The translations under genes were made by a program, and so were the position numbers. The notes beneath the pieces are model-generated. The model did no database searches. It had not been told where the DNA came from and was given only the letters and a program-made list of their open reading frames with translations. This document shows positions 1-7,668 of a DNA stretch of 64,000 nt, one piece after another; the stretch's first letter is position 1; each line of letters begins with the position of its first letter. Origin of the DNA: CALRWV02 sp943371965 (GTDB lineage Bacteria > Bacteroidota > JABWAT01); the NCBI GenBank assembly GCA_943371965.1, contig CALRWV020000001.1:310001-374000 (forward strand), given 5' to 3'.

Positions 1-1258
1 ATTTCCTCGAAATTCTATAATAATAAAAATAAAAAACTAGATATAAAGCAGACAGCAAATAAGTATTCAAATACAAAAACTGTTCAAATGAAAAATGAAA
101 TTGATCTGAAATAAAAAACGTAACAATAGTAGCAACCAGCAGTGAAGTATGAATTAAAAGGGAAGGCCTCCATTTTTCATACACATTCAAAGTTCCGCTT
201 AAAGTCGTACTAATAAAACGGACAAAAAATAACGGGAGCAGAATTCTGGCATAACTTCCTGCCGGTTTCCACTGCTCTCCGAAAACAAAACCGAACACGT
301 CTTCAATGAAAAAATAGATTAGGGTAAAAATAGGAATTCCTGCCAACAGAAGTCGTTGTGAGGTGTATTTAAACGTGTTGAAGGAATTTCCTGTTTTTTT
401 CTTTTCTGATGATGCCTGTTCAAGATATACTTGTCCAACAGCAGTTCCGATGACAATTGCAGGTGATGACAGTACACGGAAAATGAGTGCGTAAAATCCA
501 ACAAAAACGGGATTGAACAAAAAGGAAAGAAACAGATTGACTAAATTGAAAGACAGACTGTTCAACAGAGAACCAACCACAGAAAATCTTGGCAGGTCTT
601 TATATTGTAATGCCGTTGATTTCAGATTCTCAACAGAAAATTGAAACAGTTTGGTTTTGAAGAGTTTCCATGCTTTTGAAAACAAAAGTGCGGTTGAAAT
701 GACAATCCCAAACAGATTTCCGAAAATCAATCCGTTTCCATATTTGAAAAATCCAAAGGAAATTTGTGTTGTTGCTGTTAGGGTTGGCTGTGCAATTTTT
801 CCTGCTGAAATGATGGAATATTCCTTTTTCCGGTTCAGCAGTTGAGCAAGGGTTTGGTAAACTCCATTCAGAAATAAAGCCAGAGGAACGAAATACAGGT
901 AAACAGCAATTTCCGGTTGCCCAAGCAAGTCTGCAAATTCAGAATCAAATGCAACAACAAGAGCAAACGAAAAAACACTCAGAAAGAAAGAAATGACGAT
1001 GGAAAGTGCAGTCAAATTTAAGGCTGTTTCTTCCTCCTCTGTTACTACAATTGCGAATTCATACCGTCCGGTGGAAATCACTGAAAGGATTGCTGTAATG
1101 CTCAGAAAAATAGCAAAAACGCCGTATTCTTCGGGGGAATACAATCGGGTAACAATCGGAGAAACCAAAACCGGAATAGCCTGACCAATAGTCGTTCCAG
1201 TCATCAAGGTGAGAACGTTTTTGGCAAATTCAGATTTCGGTAAATATTTTTTGATCAT
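1..1258 (-). CDS. Oligosaccharide flippase family protein, partial (C-terminus beyond window)
   Basis: Multi-pass inner-membrane protein of the polysaccharide/oligosaccharide flippase (Wzx/MATE-like) family. Such proteins flip undecaprenyl-linked sugar units to the periplasm for surface polysaccharide assembly. The minus strand is open from the ATG at 1258 for 419 codons and leaves the window without a stop, so the C-terminus is missing. The family-typical segment SPIVTRLYSPEEYG lies at about residues 33-46, and hydrophobic segments recur along the whole length. The start is chosen because the product opens with a short basic N-terminus before the first membrane span. The neighbouring glycosyltransferase at 1480 fits a polysaccharide locus. 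The substrate cannot be inferred. Confidence 0.85.
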   Translation of the reverse strand, partial: MIKKYLPKSEFAKNVLTLMTGTTIGQAIPVLVSPIVTRLYSPEEYGVFAIFLSITAILSVISTGRYEFAIVVTEEEETALNLTALSIVISFFLSVFSFALVVAFDSEFADLLGQPEIAVYLYFVPLALFLNGVYQTLAQLLNRKKEYSIISAGKIAQPTLTATTQISFGFFKYGNGLIFGNLFGIVISTALLFSKAWKLFKTKLFQFSVENLKSTALQYKDLPRFSVVGSLLNSLSFNLVNLFLSFLFNPVFVGFYALIFRVLSSPAIVIGTAVGQVYLEQASSEKKKTGNSFNTFKYTSQRLLLAGIPIFTLIYFFIEDVFGFVFGEQWKPAGSYARILLPLFFVRFISTTLSGTLNVYEKWRPSLLIHTSLLVATIVTFFISDQFHFSFEQFLYLNTYLLSALYLVFYFYYYRISRK

Positions 1259-1270
1259 GATTTATAATAA

Positions 1271-1428
1271 ACCGCTAAGACGCGGAGACGCAAAGGAATT
1301 TAAATACATTTTGTGACGCTGAAGAACGCTGAAAGAATAAGAAAAAATAAAGTAGTTATGGTAATTATGTTTTACTTTAATTCCTTGTTTCTTGTGTATT
1401 TTCATAACTGTCTGCGTTTATCAGCGTC
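1271..1428. repeat. Dispersed palindromic repeat fragments (gacgctgaag / tcagcgtc type)
   Basis: The 220-base gap between the flippase and the glycosyltransferase holds short repeat-like words. There is an accgctaagacgcggagacg block at 1271-1290, and an imperfect inverted pair at 1315-1332 and 1411-1428 (15 of 18 positions complementary). A related word recurs near 40390. This looks like the dispersed palindromic repeat debris found in many bacterial genomes. No function is visible. Confidence 0.5.
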
Positions 1429-1479
1429 AACGTTATTAATTAGTTTGTTCCTTAACGGTTTAAATTACTATTTTTGTTT

Positions 1480-2124
1480 ATGAAATTTTCCGTTACTGCA
1501 GTAATTGTCAACTACAAAACTCCTGACCTGACTGAGAAAGCTGTAAAATCGCTTTTCAGTTTTTATCCTGACCTTCCGCTTATTTTGATTGACAATGAAG
1601 CTGATTCTGATTCGGCAAGTTATTTCAAAAAACTTCAAAATGAAATTCCAACCCTGAATTACTTTCCACAGGAAAAAAATTGGCATCACGGTCCAGGAAT
1701 GGATTTGGGAATTAAAGCAGCTAAAACAGATTGGGTTTTGATATTTGATTCCGACTGTGAAGTTTTAGTCCCTGAGTTGCTTGAAAAAATGTTTAGGTTG
1801 GTTGATTCAGATTTGGTTTATATGGTTGGTCAGAAAGACACGGTTGATGAAAATGGAAAAGATTTGAGAAATGGCGAAACAGGTTTTGGATATGTTCATC
1901 CCAAATGTGCGTTGGTCAGAAAATCAATTTATCTGGAGATTTCCCCATTTGAAATTCATGGTGCGCCTTGCCTTAAAAATGAAAGGGAAGCTGTTTCAAA
2001 AGGATTTCAGCTGATGGAATTTCCTGTACGCGATTATGTTTTTCATTTGGGAAGAGGAACGGTGAATCGGTTTGGTTATCGGTTGGGTTGGTGGGGAAGG
2101 ATGAAGAGAAAACTATTTAAATAA
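1480..2124 (+). CDS. Family 2-like glycosyltransferase, short form
   Basis: Predicted GT-A fold glycosyltransferase of 214 residues, shorter than most family 2 enzymes. The N-terminus carries the family signature AVIVNYKTPDL. The DxD-like metal/nucleotide-sugar motif is at D90-S-D92 (FDSDCEV). The basic C-terminus (GRMKRKLFK) could lie at the membrane. ATG 1480 is preferred over the in-frame TTG six bases upstream. The protein probably transfers a sugar in surface polysaccharide synthesis with the flippase upstream, but donor and acceptor are unknown. Its last 204 bases recur as a decayed copy at 3611-3813, on the other side of the T9SS gene. Confidence 0.8.
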   Translation: MKFSVTAVIVNYKTPDLTEKAVKSLFSFYPDLPLILIDNEADSDSASYFKKLQNEIPTLNYFPQEKNWHHGPGMDLGIKAAKTDWVLIFDSDCEVLVPELLEKMFRLVDSDLVYMVGQKDTVDENGKDLRNGETGFGYVHPKCALVRKSIYLEISPFEIHGAPCLKNEREAVSKGFQLMEFPVRDYVFHLGRGTVNRFGYRLGWWGRMKRKLFK

Positions 2125-2149
2125 ATAAGTTTTCTCTTTGATTAATTGA

Positions 2150-3439
2150 TTATTTCACCAGATGCATCATTTTTGTCTGCTGCAATCCGTTTGATCTCAG
2201 TACATAGAAATAAACTCCTGATGGAAAATCAGTACCATTAAAATTGATATGATGTAATCCAATTCCCTGCAGTTCATTTTTTAATGAATAAATACTTTGC
2301 CCCAAAATATTGTACACTTCAAATTCTATATAACCACCTTTTTCCAAAAAATATGAAATAGTAGTATTGGGATTAAATGGATTCGGGTAATTTTGTTTTA
2401 ATTCGAAATCAATTTTATTTTTCTCTCGGATACTATTAACCTTTGTATAGCCAATTAGAGACTTTATATCACTTTTAAATGTTGCATAATATCCCAATAC
2501 CCAAACAGCACTATCGCTTGTAATAACGACATCACGGAAGTCATAAAAATTATTTTCCTGCGAATTTAATTGCTTCCAAGTATTTCCGGTATCAGTTGAC
2601 ATTGATAAAAAATTTGTTCCTGCTAACATTACGATCGAAGGATTAATTTGTGAGATTTCAATATCAAGCCCCCAACCACCTGAACCTACCTTTGTAGTTT
2701 CCCAGCTATTTCCACCATCACTTGTTTTGCTTAAATTGTTTTGACTATATATAAAACCGAGGTTTGAATCATTGAATTTTAATACTTCAACGTGGGAAAT
2801 AGGTTTTTCAACTGGAGTCCAATTCACACATTGATTGGTTGTTTTATATAATTGTTGAGGGTTCAAACCAGAAGTGAAAAAATATCCGGTATTGGGATTT
2901 ACAAAATCAATTCTACGCCAATTATCACCAGACCAACCACCAATTTCTGAATAATTTGCAAGAAGCCATGTTTCGCCGCCATCAGAAGTCTTTAAAACTC
3001 TGGCATAATTTGAAGGAGAAATAGCATCACCCATTGCAATGCCATTAAACTTATCAAACATTTCAATATAATTCATGTAATCTGAAAGAGCTGGTTCATA
3101 AAATTGTATTTTCCAATTTTTACCACCATCACTGGTATGTAAAATCTGCCCTTTTCTATCGCAATACCAAATTGCCAGACTATCAATCATATCAATATCA
3201 ACCCCACGGGTTCCTATGGAATAGTCTGGTGGTGAAATATTTTCCCATGTTGTTCCGCCATCCAAAGTCCTGTAAATTCCTGGATGAAAGGAATTGTAGT
3301 CCTCAATAAAAACTGCACAATTTGCGTCAATGGCATCAATTGCAGAATTACCTCCTGCATTACGAACAGTTTGCCATTGAGAATACACTATTGTTGTAGA
3401 AAAGAGATAAAATGAAATGGAAAAAATGAAGTTTTTCAT
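2150..3439 (-). CDS. Secreted YCF48/BNR-type beta-propeller protein with T9SS sorting domain
   Basis: Exported protein of 429 residues. A signal peptide ends near YSQ (about residue 20). Repeated TSDGG-x-x-W motifs (TTDGGTTW, TSDGGKNW, TSDGGETW, TSDGGNSW, STDTGNTW) mark a YCF48/sialidase-type beta-propeller. The last 80 residues form a type A T9SS C-terminal domain with NYPNPFNPNTT and a terminal lysine. Such proteins cross the outer membrane through the type IX system and are anchored or released. An AGGAGT ribosome site sits 5 bases before the ATG at 3439. The gene lies head-in between the glycosyltransferase and the decayed copy of that gene's 3' end, which suggests an insertion. The ligand or function of the propeller is unknown. 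Confidence 0.85.
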   Translation of the reverse strand: MKNFIFSISFYLFSTTIVYSQWQTVRNAGGNSAIDAIDANCAVFIEDYNSFHPGIYRTLDGGTTWENISPPDYSIGTRGVDIDMIDSLAIWYCDRKGQILHTSDGGKNWKIQFYEPALSDYMNYIEMFDKFNGIAMGDAISPSNYARVLKTSDGGETWLLANYSEIGGWSGDNWRRIDFVNPNTGYFFTSGLNPQQLYKTTNQCVNWTPVEKPISHVEVLKFNDSNLGFIYSQNNLSKTSDGGNSWETTKVGSGGWGLDIEISQINPSIVMLAGTNFLSMSTDTGNTWKQLNSQENNFYDFRDVVITSDSAVWVLGYYATFKSDIKSLIGYTKVNSIREKNKIDFELKQNYPNPFNPNTTISYFLEKGGYIEFEVYNILGQSIYSLKNELQGIGLHHINFNGTDFPSGVYFYVLRSNGLQQTKMMHLVK

Positions 3440-3610
3440 GGGATACTCCTGTCAATATTTTTAACTTAATACTTTAATCAAATTGCTTGTAATTACGAGG
3501 ATATTATTAATTCAAACAATTGTTTTAATGCCTGACTTAAGTAAATTAATAATAGTTCTAATCTAATGCAAACAACTTAAGTTTGTATCCTACTAGGTTC
3601 TTTAAACGGA

Positions 3611-3813
3611 AAATCCCTTTATCTGCAACCTTCATATTTGAAACTCACAGTGTACCCAGTCTGAAAAATGAAAAGGAAGCTGTTTCAAAAGGATTTCAGT
3701 TGGTTGGGTTTCCTGTACGGGATTATGTTTTTCATTTGGGAAGAGGAACGGTGAATCGGTTTGGATATCGGTTGGGTTGGTGGGGGAGGGTGAAGAGTTA
3801 TTTCGGTAAATGA
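3611..3813 (+). pseudogene. Decayed duplicate of the glycosyltransferase 3' end
   Basis: Bases 3611-3813 align with 1921-2124 of the glycosyltransferase, including the stop codon position. The shared protein segment runs from KNE(R/K)EAVSKGFQL through RDYVFHLGRGTVNRFGYRLG. A one-base deletion just after the shared tatctg breaks the frame upstream of residue KNE. The whole catalytic N-terminus is absent, and an open frame here could begin only at a TTG (3583) unrelated to the parent. It is therefore a non-functional fragment. It lies in direct orientation to the parent with the T9SS gene in between, as if the 3' end had been duplicated around the inserted gene. Confidence 0.8.
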
Positions 3814-4019
3814 AGTTTTTTGTAATAATGCTTAATAAACAAATCCTGCATTTCAATTAACCCGGAATACTTTTTGGGACGGTCATCAAATTTTGAAAAA
3901 TATTCAATACTTTCAAATAATATGGTTAGCTGCTGTTTTCTGTAAATAGGATCAGTGTCCAGTTTGTCAAGTTCAGTTTTCATAACCTGATCAACAGCTT
4001 CCCAATTTTGTGTGAGCAT
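3798..4019 (-). CDS. Small hypothetical protein downstream of the RelE-type toxin
   Basis: Seventy-three residues, charged and soluble, not recognised as a family. The start at 4019 is three bases after the toxin stop, so it probably shares the toxin-antitoxin transcript. Its 3' end overlaps the convergent glycosyltransferase remnant by 16 bases. It may be a third member of the module or a decaying unrelated gene; nothing in the sequence separates these. Confidence 0.5.
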   Translation of the reverse strand: MLTQNWEAVDQVMKTELDKLDTDPIYRKQQLTILFESIEYFSKFDDRPKKYSGLIEMQDLFIKHYYKKLHLPK

Positions 4020-4022
4020 TTA

Positions 4023-4325
4023 TTATTCCGTTTCCAATAATTTGGCAGAATTGATTATCCTCAATATCGTAACCTTCGATGTTTCTATTTTGAAAATGAT
4101 CCGATAATTTCCAAAAACAAGATGGTGATAATTTTTTCCTGTAATTTCATTTTCTGGAATAAATGGGCATCTGTTTGGGTTTGTTTCAAGTCTTTTAACT
4201 TCAATTTCAATTTTTCTGATAAATTTCAATGCACTCTGCGGATTTGAAATCGAAATATATCCCCAGATTGATTCCAAATCTTCTTCCGCGGATTTGGTGA
4301 TTTCAATTTGATATTTTTTTATCAC
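4023..4325 (-). CDS. RelE/ParE-family toxin
   Basis: One hundred residues, the usual size of type II RelE/ParE toxins. It shows the family pattern: ITKSAEEDLESIWGYI at the N-terminus, NPNRCPFIPE in the middle, and the C-terminal strands HLVFGNYRIIFKIE and VTILRIINSAK with the R-x-I/F core. RelE members cut mRNA at the ribosome and ParE members poison gyrase; which applies here cannot be told. It overlaps the upstream Phd-type antitoxin by 23 bases, the standard antitoxin-first coupled order. The pair probably represses its own promoter upstream of 4575. Confidence 0.85.
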   Translation of the reverse strand: MIKKYQIEITKSAEEDLESIWGYISISNPQSALKFIRKIEIEVKRLETNPNRCPFIPENEITGKNYHHLVFGNYRIIFKIETSKVTILRIINSAKLLETE

Positions 4326-4575
4326 GTTTGAAATCGTTTAGAAAAGCATCAAATTCCCTTACATTTCCATTCTTTATGTCATTCTCAGCTTTTTCAATCA
4401 ATTGGATTACCTTTTTCTTTGCTGAGAATTCCTTGAATGTTTTCACATCAACTATGACTGCATTGGGAATTCCATTTTTTGTTAATACAACAGGATTTCC
4501 AGAATCGTAAACTTCATTTACAACCTGACCAGTATGGGCTTTGAGTTCCGAGATAGTTATTACTGATTGTTTCAA
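4303..4575 (-). CDS. Phd/YefM-family antitoxin
   Basis: Ninety residues. The N-terminal half is a Phd/YefM DNA-binding fold (TISELKAHTGQVVNEV, then PVVLTKNGIPNAVIVD). The C-terminal half (ENDIKNGNVREFDAFLNDFK) would wrap and neutralise the toxin. The start is a TTG at 4575, chosen because a GAGGA ribosome site lies five bases upstream and no ATG fits the conserved N-terminus. It is expected to autorepress the operon as a toxin-antitoxin complex. Confidence 0.85.
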   Translation of the reverse strand: MKQSVITISELKAHTGQVVNEVYDSGNPVVLTKNGIPNAVIVDVKTFKEFSAKKKVIQLIEKAENDIKNGNVREFDAFLNDFKRDKKISN

Positions 4576-4604
4576 TTTATTCCTCAGCTATGAATGAGTA
4601 TTTT

Positions 4605-4632
4605 AAAAAGAGAGGGATTTAAATCCCTCTCT
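4605..4632 (-). terminator. Rho-independent terminator of the aconitase gene
   Basis: Bases 4609-4632 are a perfect 24-base palindrome (agagagggattt and its complement). On the minus strand it is followed by a T-rich tract. It lies 15 bases after the aconitase stop and before the toxin-antitoxin operon. Confidence 0.8.
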
Positions 4633-4646
4633 GTAAATTTATAGTT

Positions 4647-6908
4647 TTACTTTCCTCTTGCTGCAATCAGATTCAACGCGCTACCGGCTTTAAACCAGTC
4701 GATCTGCTGCTGATTGTAGGTGTGGTTGACTTCAAAACTTTCTGCAGTTCCGTCAGAATGTTTCAGTTCAAGAACCAATGGCTTTCCGGGTGTGAAAGTT
4801 GTTAGACCTGAAACACCGATTTTGTCATCTTCACGTATTTTGTCATAATCAGCAGTGTTTTTGAAAGTTATTGCCAACATTCCCTGTTTCTTCAGATTGG
4901 TTTCGTGGATTCTCGCAAATGATTTTACAAGAATTACTTTTCCACCCAGGAATCTAGGTTCCATTGCAGCATGTTCACGAGAAGAACCTTCACCGTAATT
5001 TTCATCACCAACTACAATCCAGCTCAATCCCTTTGATTTGTAATGACGAGCAGTTTCGGAAATCCCTTTGATTTCACCAGTTTCCGAATTTTTGGTTTGA
5101 CCCAATTCATATCCGGCAAAATTGGCTGCTGTGATAAACATGTTGTTGGAAATATTATCCAGATGACCACGGAATTTCAGCCATTTTCCAGCAGGAGAAA
5201 TATGGTCAGTTGTACATTTTCCCTTAACTTTCACCAGTAAACGGAGATCGGTATAATCTTTCCCATCCCATGCTTTGAAGGCTTCCAGTTTCTGGAGACG
5301 TTCAGATTTTACATCAATATTTACAGCAACTTTACTTCCGTCATCAGCAGGTTTTATGAAACCGACATCACCGGCATCATACCCTTTTTTCGGAAGTTCA
5401 TCGCCGTTGGGTGCATTCAATTTTACTGATTCCCCTTTTTCGTTGATCAGGGAATCTGTTAGAGGATTAAAGGATAGTTTTCCCGCAATTGAAAAAGCAG
5501 TTACAATTTCAGGTGAAGCAACAAACGCGTGTGTTGCGTTGTTTCCGTCATTCCGTCCAGTAAAATTCCGGTTGAAGGAAGTGATGATTGAATTTGCAAC
5601 TCCGTCTTTTACATCATGTCTTTTCCATTGACCAATGCACGGTCCACAGGCATTGGCAAGAACAACGCCGCCAACTTTTGAAAATGTTTCGATGTGACCA
5701 TCGCGTTCGATTGTTGCCCTGATTTGTTCAGAACCCGGTGAGATCACAAATTCAGATTTTGCTTTCAATCCTTTTGAAACCGCATCTTTTACAATCGATG
5801 CTGAACGTTCCATATCTTCATAGGAAGAGTTGGTGCATGAACCAATAAGACCCACTTCCAATTTTTCTGGATATCCTTTTTCTTTTACAGCAGCAGCAAA
5901 TTTTGAAAGCGGCCATGCCAAATCAGGAGTGAAAGGGCCGTTGATATAAGGTTCCAACTCTGAAAGGTTGATTTCTACAATTTGGTCATAATATTTTGAT
6001 GGATCGGCAGCAACTTCAGCATCAGCTTTCAAACAATCAGCAACTGCATCAGCCAATTTTGCAACATCACCTCGCAACGTTGCTTTCAAATAATCTGACA
6101 TTCTGGAATCATAAGGGAAAAGGGAAGTTGTTGCCCCGATTTCTGCACCCATGTTGCAGATGGTTCCTTTTCCGGTACAGGAAATGGATTGTGTTCCTTC
6201 ACCGAAATATTCAACGATTGCGCCGGTTCCACCTTTAACGGTCAAAATTCCGGCAACTTTCAGAATCACATCTTTCGCAGATGCCCAACCGTGAAGTTTT
6301 CCGGTCAGTTTTACACCAATGACTTTCGGCCATTTCAATTCCCAAGGCATTCCAGCCATCACATCAACTGCATCTGCACCGCCGACTCCGATTGCAACCA
6401 TTCCCAAACCACCGGCATTCGGGGTGTGTGAATCTGTTCCTATCATCATTCCACCTGGGAATGCATAATTTTCAAGAACAACCTGATGGATAATTCCTGC
6501 TCCGGGTTTCCAGAAACCGATTCCGTATTTATTGGAAACTGAAGCAAGAAAATCAAAAACTTCTTTACTTTCTGAATTTGCACGGGCAAGATCCTTTTCA
6601 GCACCAACTTCAGCCTGAATCAGGTGATCACAATGAACGGTTGAAGGAACAGCAACGGTTGGAATTCCTGCTGACATGAATTGGAGAAGCGCCATTTGGG
6701 CAGTTGCATCCTGCATGGCAACACGGTCCGGATTGAAATCTGCGTAGGTTTTCCCTCGTTCCATCGGTTTTGAAGGCAGCTCGATCAGGTGCGAATAAAG
6801 GATTTTTTCAGTCAGTGTTAACGGACGTCCAACGAGTTTCCGGGCATTTTCCACTTTGGATTTCATGCCGCCATACACTTTTTCGATCATATCAATATTG
6901 AATGCCAT
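4647..6908 (-). CDS. acn: Aconitate hydratase, mitochondrial-type
   Basis: Interconverts citrate and isocitrate in the TCA cycle using a [4Fe-4S] cluster. With the start at 6908 the protein has 753 residues. The cluster cysteines fall at C358 (GSCTNSS), C421 and C424 (ACGPCIGQW), the same numbers as in mammalian mitochondrial aconitase, which supports the start. Other landmarks are GTDSHTPNAGGLG, the GAEIGATTS region and the substrate-binding GEGSSREHAAMEPR near the C-terminus. The ribosome site is AAGGAA before ATG 6908. The frame stays open 25 codons further upstream, but that stretch lies in repeat-like DNA and is rejected. The gene is monocistronic with its own terminator. Confidence 0.95.
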   Translation of the reverse strand: MAFNIDMIEKVYGGMKSKVENARKLVGRPLTLTEKILYSHLIELPSKPMERGKTYADFNPDRVAMQDATAQMALLQFMSAGIPTVAVPSTVHCDHLIQAEVGAEKDLARANSESKEVFDFLASVSNKYGIGFWKPGAGIIHQVVLENYAFPGGMMIGTDSHTPNAGGLGMVAIGVGGADAVDVMAGMPWELKWPKVIGVKLTGKLHGWASAKDVILKVAGILTVKGGTGAIVEYFGEGTQSISCTGKGTICNMGAEIGATTSLFPYDSRMSDYLKATLRGDVAKLADAVADCLKADAEVAADPSKYYDQIVEINLSELEPYINGPFTPDLAWPLSKFAAAVKEKGYPEKLEVGLIGSCTNSSYEDMERSASIVKDAVSKGLKAKSEFVISPGSEQIRATIERDGHIETFSKVGGVVLANACGPCIGQWKRHDVKDGVANSIITSFNRNFTGRNDGNNATHAFVASPEIVTAFSIAGKLSFNPLTDSLINEKGESVKLNAPNGDELPKKGYDAGDVGFIKPADDGSKVAVNIDVKSERLQKLEAFKAWDGKDYTDLRLLVKVKGKCTTDHISPAGKWLKFRGHLDNISNNMFITAANFAGYELGQTKNSETGEIKGISETARHYKSKGLSWIVVGDENYGEGSSREHAAMEPRFLGGKVILVKSFARIHETNLKKQGMLAITFKNTADYDKIREDDKIGVSGLTTFTPGKPLVLELKHSDGTAESFEVNHTYNQQQIDWFKAGSALNLIAARGK

Positions 6909-6931
6909 GGTTTTTTCCTTTTTGTCTTTTA

Positions 6932-7034
6932 AGAAGTCATACTTCTGATCCAAAGGCTCATCAGCCTCAGTCAGAGACTCCACTCAGTATGACTTTGTAT
7001 TGCCGTACTTGTCACCCTGAGCGGAGTCGAAGGG
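6932..7034. repeat. Dispersed palindromic repeat (gtcaccctgagcggagtcg type)
   Basis: The 355-base gap before the MerR gene starts with repeat DNA. Bases 6976-6993 and 7011-7028 are an inverted pair (gactccactcagtatgac and gtcaccctgagcggagtc) with a 17-base spacer, and a further aagtcatac arm lies at about 6932. The word matches a palindromic repeat widespread in environmental bacteria. A related copy lies inside the gene at 19671 (bases 21677-21720). The rest of the gap up to the dyad at 7236 shows nothing recognisable. Confidence 0.6.
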
Positions 7035-7235
7035 CGAACGGCGTATAATTTGAATGACCGAAGTTAAGTTTTTCACTTTACTTTTTCCAATCGCAAAAGG
7101 AAAAGTGTTGAATGAAATTCAGGAATTGGAAATAACTCACAGGATTCAGAAAAACCTGAACTTTAATTAAAATATCAATTGAAATGATTCTCAAAACCCG
7201 AATCAATTGCTTTAAGTCTGTTTTTTTGATAGCTT

Positions 7236-7259
7236 AACCTTATCGTAAACGTAAAGGTT
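7236..7259. promoter_or_regulatory. Dyad upstream of the MerR gene, possible autoregulatory operator
   Basis: A 24-base dyad: arms aaccttatcgt and acgtaaaggtt around a central aa, with 9 of 11 positions complementary. The spaced ACCTT/AAGGT halves are the usual pattern of MerR-family operators. A TTGATA hexamer at 7226-7231 could be a -35 box. The right arm contains the aaagg ribosome site (7253-7257), so binding could also affect translation. The assignment rests on pattern and position only. Confidence 0.4.
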
Positions 7260-7263
7260 TGTT

Positions 7264-7668
7264 TTGTATAAAATCGGTGAAATAGCAAAAAAAGCAGAAG
7301 TAACAACAAGAACCCTAAGATATTATGAACAATTGGGTCTGTTGGTTCCCTCGGAAATTACGCCAAATGGATACCGTTATTATAATGAGGATTCGTTTCA
7401 GATTATTACCCGTATCCGGAATCTTCAGCATGTCGGATTGTCACTTGAAGAAATCAAAGAAGTAATCGGGTTGTATTTCCAGCAGGGAAAACAGTTGGAA
7501 GCGAAAGAAAAAACGATTGGTTTTTTACAGGTGCATCTTGATCAGATCAACGCAAAAATCAAACTTCTTCAAAAAGCGAAATCCGAAGTTCAGGAACAGA
7601 TAGAAACTACCAAAGACCGGTTATCACAACTTAAAGTTAAAAAAAGAGACTTTGAAAATGTTAAGTAA
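7264..7668 (+). CDS. MerR-family transcriptional regulator
   Basis: DNA-binding regulator of 134 residues. Winged-helix MerR domain at residues 1-70 (YKIGEIAKKAEVTTRTLRYYE, then GYRYY, LEEIKEVI), followed by a long coiled-coil dimerisation helix (about 75-130). It lacks a C-terminal cysteine cluster, so a metal-sensing role is not suggested. The start is TTG 7264, with aaagg six bases upstream; no ATG precedes the conserved domain. It overlaps the SulP transporter by 11 bases, so the two are translationally coupled and the transporter is the likely target together with its own promoter (dyad at 7236-7259). The signal is unknown. Confidence 0.85.
   Translation: MYKIGEIAKKAEVTTRTLRYYEQLGLLVPSEITPNGYRYYNEDSFQIITRIRNLQHVGLSLEEIKEVIGLYFQQGKQLEAKEKTIGFLQVHLDQINAKIKLLQKAKSEVQEQIETTKDRLSQLKVKKRDFENVK

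Noticed and set aside
3583..3813. A 76-residue plus-strand ORF as a real gene
   Set aside because: It starts at a TTG, its 5' part is unrelated to the glycosyltransferase, and the rest is a frameshifted copy of that gene's 3' end.
6909..6983. In-frame N-terminal extension of aconitase by 25 codons
   Set aside because: It lies in repeat-like DNA, ATG 6908 has a good ribosome site, and cluster cysteine numbering fits the shorter form exactly.
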